From Streptococcus sp. Marseille-Q5986 (GTDB lineage: Bacteria > Bacillota > Bacilli > Lactobacillales > Streptococcaceae): DNA of 64,000 bases. The notes under the pieces were generated by a model. That model was given only the letters and a program-made list of their open reading frames with translations. It did no database searches and was not told the DNA's origin. The DNA is taken from positions 44,110 through 108,109 of the forward strand of contig NZ_CAMPPY010000007.1 in assembly GCF_946902915.1 (NCBI RefSeq), written 5' to 3'. The stretch's first letter is position 1, and the number at the start of each line of letters is the position of its first letter. Below are positions 40,480 through 48,938 of the stretch, in pieces. The translations under genes and the position numbers were made by a program.

Positions 40480-41496
40480 TTAATTATCTTCATCACCAAC
40501 AGGTGCTCGTCCAAATAAATCTTCAAATAAGACCGCATTGGTTTCAAGCTGAGTGACTTCTTCTTGTCCCAAAGAACGTCGGAGTAGATTTTGCATTTCC
40601 AACATATGGGCTCTCGAAACAATCTGGTAAGAAACACCTTGAAGCATCTCTCCTTCACCCTGCAACTGCTGAGTTTCAATGGTTTTAAATGAATCTTTAT
40701 AGCCTAGCAAGTTAGGGATACTTTTTGCAGACAAATCAATATTGGTCTGCATATTATCACTCAAAGCTTTTAGAATCTCTTGATAATGACCAACGCTATT
40801 TAAACTGAGGGCTTTTTCCATGACTTTTTGAATGACTTCACGTTGACGCTTTTGACGACCATAATCTCCCTCAGGATCTTGGTAACGCATTCGTGCATAG
40901 ACTAGGGCTTCTTCTCCCCCAATGTGTTGCTCCCCAACACCGATAGAAATGGTATTAAATTCTTCTTGGTCGCTGATAGAGATTGGGAAACCTAGAGTAT
41001 TATTGACTGTGATACCACCTACTGCATCCACTAGTTTTTGCAAACCTTTCATATTGACCATCACATAGCGGTCAATATGGATATTCATCATTTTTTGAAT
41101 GGTTTCGATAGCAAGCTCTGCTCCACCATCTGCATATGCTGAATTCAGTTTCGCTTCATGAGCCTGACCATTTCCTAATTCAATGCGCGTCAGAATATCC
41201 CGCTCTAAACTCATCATCGTTGTTTTTTTCGTTTTAGGATTCACTGTCATCAAGATCATGCTATCACTTCTACCGACCCAAGTTTCAGTTCGTTCAGCAT
41301 TCCCGGTATCCACTCCCATCAACAGAATGGTCAAAGGTTCTGTTGCTTCGATAACCTTGGTTTCTTCTCCGATTTTTTTATAGGTTTTAGCTAAGGTTTC
41401 TGTCCCTTGTTGATAAATAGTATAAGCAAAAACACCTACTCCTACTACAGTTACAGAAAGTAAAGCTAGCACCATTCCAATAATTTTTTTAACCAT
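40480..41496 (-). CDS. LytR-CpsA-Psr (LCP) family phosphotransferase
   Basis: The 338-residue protein has an N-terminal transmembrane helix (IIGMVLALLSVTVVGVGVFAY) and an extracellular LCP domain. Motifs are TILLMGVDTGNAERTETWVGRSD (split by the DTGN loop), MSLERDILTRI and YARMRYQDPEGDYGRQKRQR. LCP enzymes attach teichoic acids or capsule polymers to peptidoglycan at the cell surface. It is encoded 8 bp after the GNAT gene. Confidence 0.93.
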   Translation of the reverse strand: MVKKIIGMVLALLSVTVVGVGVFAYTIYQQGTETLAKTYKKIGEETKVIEATEPLTILLMGVDTGNAERTETWVGRSDSMILMTVNPKTKKTTMMSLERDILTRIELGNGQAHEAKLNSAYADGGAELAIETIQKMMNIHIDRYVMVNMKGLQKLVDAVGGITVNNTLGFPISISDQEEFNTISIGVGEQHIGGEEALVYARMRYQDPEGDYGRQKRQREVIQKVMEKALSLNSVGHYQEILKALSDNMQTNIDLSAKSIPNLLGYKDSFKTIETQQLQGEGEMLQGVSYQIVSRAHMLEMQNLLRRSLGQEEVTQLETNAVLFEDLFGRAPVGDEDN

Positions 41497-41503
41497 ATTT
41501 CTA

Positions 41504-42022
41504 CTAATCTATCAGTTTACCCATCAAGTAAACATCGATAAATTTCCCTTCTTCTATATATGCCCCACGCTCTTGGCTACCTTCAATGACAAAGCCATGC
41601 TTTTGATAAAGATGGACTGCTACTTGATTACGAGTTTGGACAGTCAGTTGGAGACGACGCAGAATGCCACTTGCTTGTGCCCACTCTATCGCTTCTTCTA
41701 GCAAGAAACTTCCCAAGCCATTATTCCAATATCTTTTTCCAATCACAATGAAGAGATCTCCAATATGACGGACTCTCTTACGCTGGTCAGCTGTAATATT
41801 TACAATACCAGCAATTTTACCATTTAAGAATGCAAGTAAGGTTATCTGATTGTCCGAACTAGCTTGCTTGTTGAGGAATATTTCCATCTCCTCACTAGTC
41901 AAGAGAATACCATCTCCGTCTAGGCTGGTAAAGTCTGTCTCCAAACTCACACGATTTAAAAAGGCCACTAATTCAGCTGCATTTTTGGGCTCTGCTTCCC
42001 TAATGAGCAATTCATACTCCAT
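41504..42022 (-). CDS. GNAT family N-acetyltransferase
   Basis: The 172-residue protein has the complete GNAT fold, with the acetyl-CoA motif VIGKRYWNNGLGSFLLEEA and VAVHLYQKHGFVIEG. It overlaps tsaE by 11 bp and precedes the LCP gene in one operon. The substrate is unknown; protein or antibiotic acetylation cannot be told apart. Confidence 0.9.
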   Translation of the reverse strand: MEYELLIREAEPKNAAELVAFLNRVSLETDFTSLDGDGILLTSEEMEIFLNKQASSDNQITLLAFLNGKIAGIVNITADQRKRVRHIGDLFIVIGKRYWNNGLGSFLLEEAIEWAQASGILRRLQLTVQTRNQVAVHLYQKHGFVIEGSQERGAYIEEGKFIDVYLMGKLID

Positions 42023-42455
42023 ATTGAAGCTCCTCTAACAATTTCTCAGCACGCAAACCCTTTGCCTGAAAATTTAAACGGCGTCCATCTGCTTCTTTTA
42101 GAATTTCCAATTCTAAATAAGTATCTGGCAAGGCATCTCCTAAGAGATTTCCCCACTCAATAACAGTCACGCCTCCACCAAAGAGAAACTCATCCAAGTC
42201 AATAGAATCAGCGTCTCCTTCAATACGGTAGACATCCAAGTGGTAAAGTGGCAAGCGTCCTTCATACTCTCTGACAATAGTATAAGTTGGACTTTTAATC
42301 ATCTGACGGATATCCAAACCCTTGGCAAGACCTTTTGTAAAGGTTGTCTTACCCGCACCCAACTCTCCCGTCAAGATCAGAACATCGTCTTTTTGAAGCA
42401 AATGACCTAATCTTTCTCCGATAGCTAGAAGCTCTTCTTCATTTTTTGTGTACAT
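42012..42455 (-). CDS. tsaE: tRNA threonylcarbamoyladenosine biosynthesis ATPase TsaE
   Basis: The 147-residue P-loop protein has Walker A GELGAGKTTFTKGLAKGL and the conserved SPTYTIVREYEG and YHLDVYRI segments. It works with TsaB and TsaD to make t6A37 in tRNAs reading ANN codons. It is the first gene of the tsaE-GNAT-LCP operon. Confidence 0.95.
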   Translation of the reverse strand: MYTKNEEELLAIGERLGHLLQKDDVLILTGELGAGKTTFTKGLAKGLDIRQMIKSPTYTIVREYEGRLPLYHLDVYRIEGDADSIDLDEFLFGGGVTVIEWGNLLGDALPDTYLELEILKEADGRRLNFQAKGLRAEKLLEELQYGV

Positions 42456-42539
42456 ACTTTTATTATACCAAAAACTTTTCTTTTGTGTCTATTTTCCTGC
42501 TAAACTTACCATCATAACCTCCATAAAAACAGGCTTTCT

Positions 42540-43160
42540 CTAAAAGAAAATGAGCGTAGCAATGACCAATACAAGATCTCGGAAAACATGACCATAAAAG
42601 GAAACTTCCTTTTTAACAGAATTTGGGACAAGATAGGCTGCAAAAAACAAACCCAGTCCAATATAAATCAGAAGTGAGACAATGGTCATTGGATTTTTTA
42701 AGAAAAGAAGTGTTGCTATAATAGTCACCAACACTGTCTTTTTTCTGTCTAGCATAGCAAGTAAATCGCGCATGTATTTTTTCAAGGGTAAAAAAATCAG
42801 CAAATCTAGCCCAAACAGGAAAAAGAAGGATGGCAATAAAAAGTCAACTAATTCTTGCTGCAGCGTATTTTTGATGAACAAGTTGTCTGACAAGACAAGA
42901 ACAGCTCCTAACAAATTAATTAAGAGTAACATACTGTAAAAAAGCTTCACCGACTTCTTACTGGCTAGGACACTATGGACTTCTTGCTTACGGGTATAAA
43001 GATAATTTACTCCAGCACAGATTCCTGAAACAAAGACCATACTTCCGATGAAAAAAGCTGTACTTTGTTTAAAGGACAAGATGCATTCCTTCCATAGGAA
43101 ACAGCTACTCAAACTGATTTGAATTAAAGCTAACAAAAATAAGATTCTCATTGATTTCAT
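42540..43160 (-). CDS. comM: Competence immunity protein ComM
   Basis: The 206-residue protein has about six transmembrane helices and matches pneumococcal ComM in length and sequence as I recall it. ComM is an early-competence membrane protein that protects competent cells from their own fratricide hydrolase CbpD and delays division. The ATG has a GGGAGGGAG site. Upstream is a TATAAT (43185-43190). A convincing ComE repeat with canonical spacing was not found. Confidence 0.88.
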   Translation of the reverse strand: MKSMRILFLLALIQISLSSCFLWKECILSFKQSTAFFIGSMVFVSGICAGVNYLYTRKQEVHSVLASKKSVKLFYSMLLLINLLGAVLVLSDNLFIKNTLQQELVDFLLPSFFFLFGLDLLIFLPLKKYMRDLLAMLDRKKTVLVTIIATLLFLKNPMTIVSLLIYIGLGLFFAAYLVPNSVKKEVSFYGHVFRDLVLVIATLIFF

Positions 43161-43264
43161 CTTTTCTCTCCCTCCCTACCAATCATTATACTAGGAGAAA
43201 AGAGAGAACTGTTTCTAATCTTCTCAAATGTCTCTTTAAGACGCTAAACAAACACCAGAGACTA

Positions 43265-43335
43265 ATACTCAATGAAAATCAAAGAGCAACCTGCGGCTAG
43301 AGCTGACGTGGTTTGAAGAGATTTTAGAAGAATAT
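43265..43335. repeat. Short BOX-type element
   Basis: It begins AATACTCAATGAAAATCAAAG and ends near GATTTTAGAAGAATAT, with CTGCGGCTAG and GCTGACGTGG between. It is a deleted BOX without a B module. It lies between comM and tprA. Confidence 0.75.
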
Positions 43336-43423
43336 AAACTTGAAATAAGACTGATAGTATTAATTTCACTATCAGCCTTACAGGTTATTTAACGTTTCAG
43401 AAAAACTATAATGTCAAGATTAA

Positions 43424-44287
43424 CTAAACAGTATCTAATTCCTTCAAATAATTTTCTATCTTCATCAACATTAAAGGATTGTTATAAATCTTACATAACT
43501 CTCTTGCTTCTATATAATAATTTTTGACTTGTTCTTTGTCTAGAAATGTGGCTCCAGCATTTCCTACAAGAATAAGTAGAGGAGCCAGTTGGTAGCTTGT
43601 CTGCCTTTGTTTACAGAGTTCAATCGTCTCAAGAGCTTCTTGGATGGCTTCATTATATTTTTCCTTTGATACTAGGTAGTGAGCGTAGTTGTAACGAACT
43701 CTGATGTAGCCAAATAAAAACTCTTGATGCTCAAAATTTTTTGTCTGATATAACTCCATCAAATGAGAGTAGTTTGCCTCATATTCTTGTTCACGACCCA
43801 CTAAGGAATAGAAATTAGATAAAGTATTCAACGCCTTTAAATAAATCAGAGTATTTGAAGAGACTTTTAATAATATATTTTCCAATGAAGAAATAGCCTC
43901 ACACTTACTGTCATATTGATAGAAGTCAATAATAGCTTTAATCCATTCAAGGTAAGTTCGGTCTTCTAGTGTTAGAAAAGTACTTCGTTCAATCTCTATT
44001 CTATAAATATATTCCAAATTGTCATAATTTCTGTCATCTAATAGTCGAGCAGATAATTGCTTGAAATTAGAGAGGTTAGATTTAATTTCAATTTGTTCAT
44101 TAAAAAAATAATCTAATGGCACTTCGAGTCGTTGTGAGAGTTTGAACAAAAGGTCTGCGGAGGGAATGAAATGCCCTCTCTCAATTTTACTAATCTGGCT
44201 TTGTTCACAAATTCCTTCTGCAAGAGTTTGTTGGGAGAGTCTCAACTCTTTTCTTTTCAATCTGAATTTCTCTGCGAGTGTATTCAT
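43424..44287 (-). CDS. tprA: TprA, Rgg/PlcR-type peptide-responsive regulator
   Basis: The 287-residue protein starts MNTLAEKFRLKRKELRLSQ. An XRE helix-turn-helix (LSQQTLAEGICEQSQISKIE) is followed by TPR repeats that would bind a peptide. It matches pneumococcal TprA in position (next to comM) and length. TprA is known to repress phrA and a lantibiotic cluster until the PhrA peptide is imported. The start at 44287 has an AGGAAGG site; a 12-codon longer frame lacks one. It is divergent from phrA with two direct repeats between. Confidence 0.9.
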   Translation of the reverse strand: MNTLAEKFRLKRKELRLSQQTLAEGICEQSQISKIERGHFIPSADLLFKLSQRLEVPLDYFFNEQIEIKSNLSNFKQLSARLLDDRNYDNLEYIYRIEIERSTFLTLEDRTYLEWIKAIIDFYQYDSKCEAISSLENILLKVSSNTLIYLKALNTLSNFYSLVGREQEYEANYSHLMELYQTKNFEHQEFLFGYIRVRYNYAHYLVSKEKYNEAIQEALETIELCKQRQTSYQLAPLLILVGNAGATFLDKEQVKNYYIEARELCKIYNNPLMLMKIENYLKELDTV

Positions 44288-44335
44288 TAAAGATAATAAA
44301 CCTTCCTGTTTGCTTAATTTCATTATAAAATTTTT

Positions 44336-44400
44336 AGTTCAAAATAGCAAGTTAAAGGAATAAATAATTCTCTATAGTAATAATAAAAAAGTTCAAAATA
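44336..44400. repeat. Direct 11-bp repeats in the tprA-phrA intergenic region
   Basis: AGTTCAAAATA occurs at 44336-44346 and 44390-44400, 54 bp apart (start to start). The second copy lies about 14 bp upstream of the phrA -35. They are candidate TprA-binding half-sites (inference). Confidence 0.5.
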
Positions 44401-44414
44401 TAATAAAAATACTT

Positions 44415-44443
44415 GACTAAATAAAATATATCTGTTAAAATAA
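44415..44443 (+). promoter_or_regulatory. phrA promoter
   Basis: TTGACT, 17 bp, TAAAAT, followed by an AAAGGGG site before the ATG at 44473. Confidence 0.6.
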
Positions 44444-44472
44444 GGATAAGGGAAAAGAAAGGGGTTTCACGA

Positions 44473-44643
44473 ATGAAGAAAAATCGTGGAATTCAAAAAT
44501 TAGCTACATTTGCATTACTAGGTGTTTTTATGTTTAGTAATACAATTCCTTACCAACAATTTATTCAGAAGAATAAACAATTGGAGATTCGAGTGCAATC
44601 ACAAAAGAAGTCCAATGGTCTTGATGTTGGGAAGGCTGATTGA
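44473..44643 (+). CDS. phrA: PhrA quorum-sensing propeptide
   Basis: The 56-residue peptide has a basic N terminus (MKKNRGIQK), a hydrophobic export segment (LATFALLGVFMFSN) and the C terminus SNGLDVGKAD. The last seven residues LDVGKAD equal the mature pneumococcal PhrA signal as I recall it. The peptide is exported, processed and re-imported by the oligopeptide permease to bind TprA. It is encoded divergent from tprA, upstream of the bacteriocin genes. Confidence 0.9.
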   Translation: MKKNRGIQKLATFALLGVFMFSNTIPYQQFIQKNKQLEIRVQSQKKSNGLDVGKAD

Positions 44644-44957
44644 TTTCGTATTACTTTAAAATTCAACTATTTAGAGAAAGGTATTCTGATGAGAGCTTGT
44701 AACAATACCAGATAGATATAAGAATGGAGATGTTTGATAAAATGCTTTCATAGCTAACCAACTGTTGAAAATTATGAGTTACAAAATCTAAAGTATTTAA
44801 GATTGGTTTATAAAATTAGATCTCTGTCTGTAGAAAGGAACGTGCAGTTAGAAAGGAGGAAAAAATAGGATACTATAATTCAGACTGAGATTTCTAATTA
44901 AAATATGTAGTTGCATTTCGCTCATTTTCATAATATTTCATTAAGAGGAGGAATAAT
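44644..44957 (+). other. Intergenic stretch between phrA and bacteriocin gene, with possible gene remnant
   Basis: The region has no convincing intact gene. One frame is open from 44758 to 44868 and reads ENYELQNLKYLRLVYKIRSL with a charged end, without a start; it may be the remnant of a deleted gene. A TATAAT (44874-44879) with a weak -35 and a GAGGAGG site (before 44958) serve the bacteriocin gene. Confidence 0.45.
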
Positions 44958-45254
44958 ATGTTAAAATTTAGAAAAGTAGTTGCATCATCCCTTGCCGTTT
45001 TGGCATTTAGTTTGGCTCTTCCTGTTTTGGCAGTTTCTCACCGTGGTGGCGAGTGGACCTATGGAGGCCATCATGATCCATATAATTGGGGAGCATTTTC
45101 GAATTATTATCATGGTTCAGAGTATCACTGGGCCTATGTTGGAAGTAATGAACGTGACAATCAAAAAACAGTTTATGCAGGAGCACGTAGTGCGGCCTAT
45201 GCGTTTGTTAATACAAATTTTGGGGAGCAAATTACATTTGATGCGGGATGGTAA
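44958..45254 (+). CDS. Lactococcin 972-family bacteriocin precursor
   Basis: The 98-residue precursor has a Sec signal peptide (VVASSLAVLAFSLALPVLA, cleavage after residue about 25). The mature part of about 73 residues begins VSHRGGEWTYGG and contains SNYYHGSEYHWAYV and a GW end. This is the lactococcin-972/streptococcin pattern. Lactococcin 972 binds lipid II and blocks septum formation in the producer's relatives. It is followed by the family's membrane protein and ABC ATPase. Confidence 0.92.
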   Translation: MLKFRKVVASSLAVLAFSLALPVLAVSHRGGEWTYGGHHDPYNWGAFSNYYHGSEYHWAYVGSNERDNQKTVYAGARSAAYAFVNTNFGEQITFDAGW

Positions 45255-45356
45255 AGAATAATTGAAGAAGATTCTTTTATCAATAGTTTAGTAAGCTTGT
45301 TAGTTTATAGAGGGCAGGGGTATTTCTCCCCTCTGTTTTAGAATAAGGAATGCACT

Positions 45357-47372
45357 ATGAAAAAATTATTTATACTCATATCCAACCTGCTTGCTAGTTT
45401 GTTCTTTGTTTGGGTATTTACCATTTGGACTGATACATATGTCTCCCATTATTACCCCAACGTTGTTGTACATGATTCTTCCCCTGAAACAACTTTTCAG
45501 CATGTTGCTACACGCTTGGAAAAACTAGCAGAAGAAACAGATAGCTTTATTGCGATTCAACACCAAGATCCTAACTCAGAAGGTACTACAGTTTTTTCTT
45601 ATACAACCTTTGGGGACGGAAAGTTGCCTGATGGGCTTCAGGAAAAAAAACTAGAAGATGCTCAAAGTAGTAGTGTTGAAACAAACTATTTTGTATTCGA
45701 TGGACACCTAGATATTCACTTGCTAAGGGAGGAGCTAAGTCAACTTGGCTTGACTAACATGAACCTGACAATTCCATCTAAACTATCTACGTTAATGGCT
45801 ATCTTTAGTAACGGATTTCAGTTAATCAGTCTATTGATTTTCATCTTAACCTTTGGAGCACTGACTTTAATTAGTCAAATTAGCCAATTACGGTCGTCGG
45901 GTATTCGCCTCATTTCAGGAGAGAAACGGTGGTCCATTTTCCTTAGACCAGTTGGTGAGGATTTGAAAGGGATAACTGTTGGTTTCAGTTTAGCTGGCGT
46001 GCTCGCCATTCTTATGCAAAAAATTCTGTCGCTTCCAACGCAATCTCTAATGACCATAGGAGAAGGCTTGCTCAGTTATAATCTCATCTTGTTGTCGATC
46101 TCCCTGTTTTTCGCTCAACTCTTCGCAGTTGGGATAAAAAAGATACACCTGATGCAGATTATAAAAGGGCAAGTGCCTGTCAGAGGAATCATTAGTTTGA
46201 TTTTAATCGGTCAACTATTAGCGATTATTATTGTAACGCTGGGAATAGGGAGTAGCTTAAAGTATTCCCAAGCCTGGCAACAGCATCGGATTGGACAAGA
46301 GGCTTGGAGCCAGGAAAGGCAACTGATTACCCTATCAATCAGCCGTGAAGGAACGAGTCCTGGTTTTGATGAACAAGCTCAAAGGAAACTCAGAACTTGG
46401 TATCAATTGATGGATCTGGCTGTTTCAGAACAAAAGGCTTTCTTATCTAGACACCAGTTAATTGACCGTACTTTGCAAAATGGCATGGCTTCCTCCAAAA
46501 ACTTTATAACCTCTACAGAATGGTACGATTACAGCCCGAATGGCAATGTCCTTATCGTCACACCGCAATACTTGGAGCGTCAAAACATTCCTGTAGATAC
46601 AACTATTGAGCAAAAGATGAATCACCTTGATGTAGGGGAGTTTGTCTTATTGCTGCCTGAACACCTCCGTTCAGAGGAAGAACATTATAAATCTGTTTTT
46701 GAAGACGACTTAACCAGTCGCATGTCTAGTCAAGATGAACGACAGCAAATGACTGCTACGGTAGGTTATTTAGAATCAGGTCAGGATCGTTTTGTGTATA
46801 ATACGACCCCTATTTCTTACCAACAATTTTTGAAAGATCCAATCATCATTGTTATAACACCCCAATCAACTGGTCCACAGTCCATTTTGTTTTGGATAGA
46901 CGCAGTACAGAACTACATTCTCTTTAATCAATTGTCTGATGCCCAAGAGCTTATCCAGAGACAAGGCATTGAAAATTGGGTCTCAGAAATGCAAACAGGT
47001 TACCACAACTACATCACATTATTGGATAATATCCAGAGGGAACGTTGGGTAATGCTAGCAGGAGCTGTGCTTGGGATTGCAACTTCAATCTTGTTGTTTA
47101 ACACTATGAATAGGCTCTACTTTGAAGAATTTAGACGTGCCATTTTTATCAAACGCATTGCAGGTCTCAGGTTCTTAGAAATCCATCGCACTTATCTCTT
47201 TGCTCAACTGGGTGTGTTTTTACTGGGATTTGTTGCGAGTGTATTTCTTCAGGTAGAGATACTAGTTGCTTTCTTAGTCTTGTTACTCTTTACTGGTCTA
47301 TCTCTTTTACAGTTACATGTCCAAATGCAGAAAGAAAACAAGATGTCCATGCTTGTTTTGAAGGGAGGTTAA
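45357..47372 (+). CDS. Bacteriocin-associated integral membrane protein (DUF1430 type)
   Basis: The 671-residue protein has an N-terminal helix, an extracellular part, then FtsX-like helices around residues 150-310 and again near 565-660 (ILLFNTMNRLYFEEF and RTYLFAQLGVFLLGF). The layout is that of the permease found with lactococcin-972 genes. It forms a transporter with the following ATPase (1-bp gap). It provides immunity or export; in lactococcin 972 the signal peptide already directs Sec export, so immunity is favoured (inference). Confidence 0.9.
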   Translation: MKKLFILISNLLASLFFVWVFTIWTDTYVSHYYPNVVVHDSSPETTFQHVATRLEKLAEETDSFIAIQHQDPNSEGTTVFSYTTFGDGKLPDGLQEKKLEDAQSSSVETNYFVFDGHLDIHLLREELSQLGLTNMNLTIPSKLSTLMAIFSNGFQLISLLIFILTFGALTLISQISQLRSSGIRLISGEKRWSIFLRPVGEDLKGITVGFSLAGVLAILMQKILSLPTQSLMTIGEGLLSYNLILLSISLFFAQLFAVGIKKIHLMQIIKGQVPVRGIISLILIGQLLAIIIVTLGIGSSLKYSQAWQQHRIGQEAWSQERQLITLSISREGTSPGFDEQAQRKLRTWYQLMDLAVSEQKAFLSRHQLIDRTLQNGMASSKNFITSTEWYDYSPNGNVLIVTPQYLERQNIPVDTTIEQKMNHLDVGEFVLLLPEHLRSEEEHYKSVFEDDLTSRMSSQDERQQMTATVGYLESGQDRFVYNTTPISYQQFLKDPIIIVITPQSTGPQSILFWIDAVQNYILFNQLSDAQELIQRQGIENWVSEMQTGYHNYITLLDNIQRERWVMLAGAVLGIATSILLFNTMNRLYFEEFRRAIFIKRIAGLRFLEIHRTYLFAQLGVFLLGFVASVFLQVEILVAFLVLLLFTGLSLLQLHVQMQKENKMSMLVLKGG

Positions 47373-47373
47373 T

Positions 47374-48006
47374 ATGATTGAACTTAAACAGGTGAGTAAA
47401 TCTTTTGGAGAACGAGAGTTATTTTCGAATCTTTCAATGACATTTGAGGCTGGAAAAGTCTATGCCTTAATTGGTTCAAGTGGTAGCGGAAAAACAACCT
47501 TGATGAACATGATTGGGAAATTAGAATCTTATGATGGGACGATTTTTTACCGAGGTAAAGACTTGGCCAATTATAAATCGAGTGATTTTTTCCGTCACGA
47601 ATTGGGCTACCTCTTCCAGAACTTTGGCTTAATTGAAAACCAAAGTATTGAAGAAAACCTTAAGCTAGGTCTCATTGGTCAAAAGTTGAGTCGGTCGGAA
47701 CAGCGGTTGAGGCAGAAGCAGGCTTTAGAACAGGTCGGCCTGGCTTATCTTGACCTAGATAAGCGCATCTTTGAGTTATCGGGCGGAGAATCGCAACGGG
47801 TTGCCTTGGCAAAAGTTATCTTAAAGAATCCACCCTTTATTCTGGCAGATGAGCCAACAGCTTCAATAGACCCAGCAACCTCTCAGTTGATTATGGAGAT
47901 TTTGCTATCTCTTCGAGATGATAATAGGCTAATCATTATCGCAACACATAATCCGGCAATTTGGGAGATGGCTGATGAAGTGTTCACGATGGATCGTCTG
48001 AAATAA
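47374..48006 (+). CDS. Bacteriocin ABC transporter ATPase (lactococcin 972 group)
   Basis: The 210-residue protein has Walker A GSSGSGKTT, the Q-loop LFQNFGLIEN, signature LSGGESQRVALAK and Walker B FILADEPTASID. It belongs to the MacB/LolD-like group. It is paired with the upstream 671-residue permease. It completes the three-gene bacteriocin cassette. Confidence 0.93.
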   Translation: MIELKQVSKSFGERELFSNLSMTFEAGKVYALIGSSGSGKTTLMNMIGKLESYDGTIFYRGKDLANYKSSDFFRHELGYLFQNFGLIENQSIEENLKLGLIGQKLSRSEQRLRQKQALEQVGLAYLDLDKRIFELSGGESQRVALAKVILKNPPFILADEPTASIDPATSQLIMEILLSLRDDNRLIIIATHNPAIWEMADEVFTMDRLK

Positions 48007-48146
48007 AAATCCTTGTTTTTAATTGCATGATGAGTTACTGAAATATTATCATGAATCAATAATTGGAGTTAATTTAGAATTGTACTTTATTAATATTGAG
48101 GTAACTTTTTCTTGATAAAGGAAGAAATAGTGGAGAGGAAGTTAGA

Positions 48147-48425
48147 ATGAAAAAATTCGACAATTATATTATTGAGAAGCCTTGCGATTCTAATTCAGAT
48201 AAACTGCAAAAAATCTTAATAATTGAAAGTTTGGTAGATGATATTTTGCAATTTTCTCTCAGAATCAATAATAGTGTAGGAGAGATTTTCCTCCTACAAC
48301 CGTTTCAAAAGAAAACTATCTTTATTCCATGTTATTTTGAGGGAGATATTGTGAAAGTCAAAGATGATGATAAAGTTGAGTGGAATTTGTTAGAATTTCA
48401 AAAATTTAGAGCATTTTTGGCTTAG
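48147..48425 (+). CDS. Hypothetical protein, 92 residues, downstream of bacteriocin cassette
   Basis: The protein begins MKKFDNYIIEKPCDSNSDKL, is soluble and weakly acidic, and has no signal peptide or membrane helix. A GGAAG ribosome site precedes the ATG. It lies 140 bp after the bacteriocin ATPase on the same strand, before the strong terminator at 48749. The position suggests an accessory or immunity gene, but no family is recognised. Confidence 0.55.
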   Translation: MKKFDNYIIEKPCDSNSDKLQKILIIESLVDDILQFSLRINNSVGEIFLLQPFQKKTIFIPCYFEGDIVKVKDDDKVEWNLLEFQKFRAFLA

Positions 48426-48748
48426 TAATCTGTGTTGAAGGCTCAAAACCTATGGTAAAAAAGTAGCTTTGAAAACGTATTGCCTCCAAAGATTTAGTTA
48501 AATAATGATTTAACACAAAAAGAAATTATTGAAGTTCTGGAAAGATGTTGTTTCAGTATTGAGAAAAGGTGGGAAAAACTTGCGATTTTCACAGAGAAAG
48601 GAAGAAAAAGTATAGAAATATAGTCAATGGAAACAAGAACAGGACAAAAGAACCTTTTGTGCCATATTTTTCTCCTTTCGCTTTACAATTGGCTTGAACA
48701 CCTTTATTGTATCGCGTTTGGAGTTTTTTTGGTATAACCTTCGACGCG
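48426..48748 (+). other. Gene-free stretch after the 92-residue gene
   Basis: Short, interrupted frames only. The stretch is A/T-rich and may hold decayed accessory genes. I see no recognisable feature before the hairpins at 48749. Confidence 0.4.
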
Positions 48749-48772
48749 CACCCGCATAGCGGGTGTTTTTTT
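48749..48772 (+). terminator. Terminator of the bacteriocin region
   Basis: CACCCGC (48749-48755), ATA, GCGGGTG (48759-48765), then seven T residues. It is followed at 48771-48800 by a second perfect hairpin (TTCGTCTCGC / GCGAGACGAA). Confidence 0.85.
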
Positions 48773-48819
48773 CGTCTCGCACCTAACGGAGCGAGACGAA
48801 CTAATAGTCACTTAATCAA

Positions 48820-48868
48820 AAAACGCACCATATCAAAAACTAAAAAGTTTGATATCATGCGTCATGTC
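48820..48868 (-). terminator. Terminator on the ndk side
   Basis: On the minus strand ACGCATGATATCAAA and TTTGATATGGTGCGT pair with two mismatches and are followed by TTTTTTG. It lies about 75 bp past the ndk stop. Confidence 0.75.
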
Positions 48869-48938
48869 TTAAACTAATTGACTATACTTTCTTTCTATTC
48901 AAATGAGCTTTTAACCAATTGATTGAGCCAATCCACTC

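Noticed and set aside
40410..40679. 89-codon frame overlapping the LCP gene end
   Set aside because: It is a shifted frame of the LCP coding sequence; no start signal.
43204..43231. ACATTTGAG and ACAGTTCTC upstream of comM as a ComE-binding repeat
   Set aside because: Start-to-start distance is 19 bp, not about 21, and the second repeat is too near the -10. ComM regulation by ComE is known elsewhere, but this pair is not convincing.
44980..45261. Alternative 93-codon frame inside the bacteriocin gene
   Set aside because: It overlaps the lactococcin-972 precursor in another frame, without a ribosome site or family resemblance.
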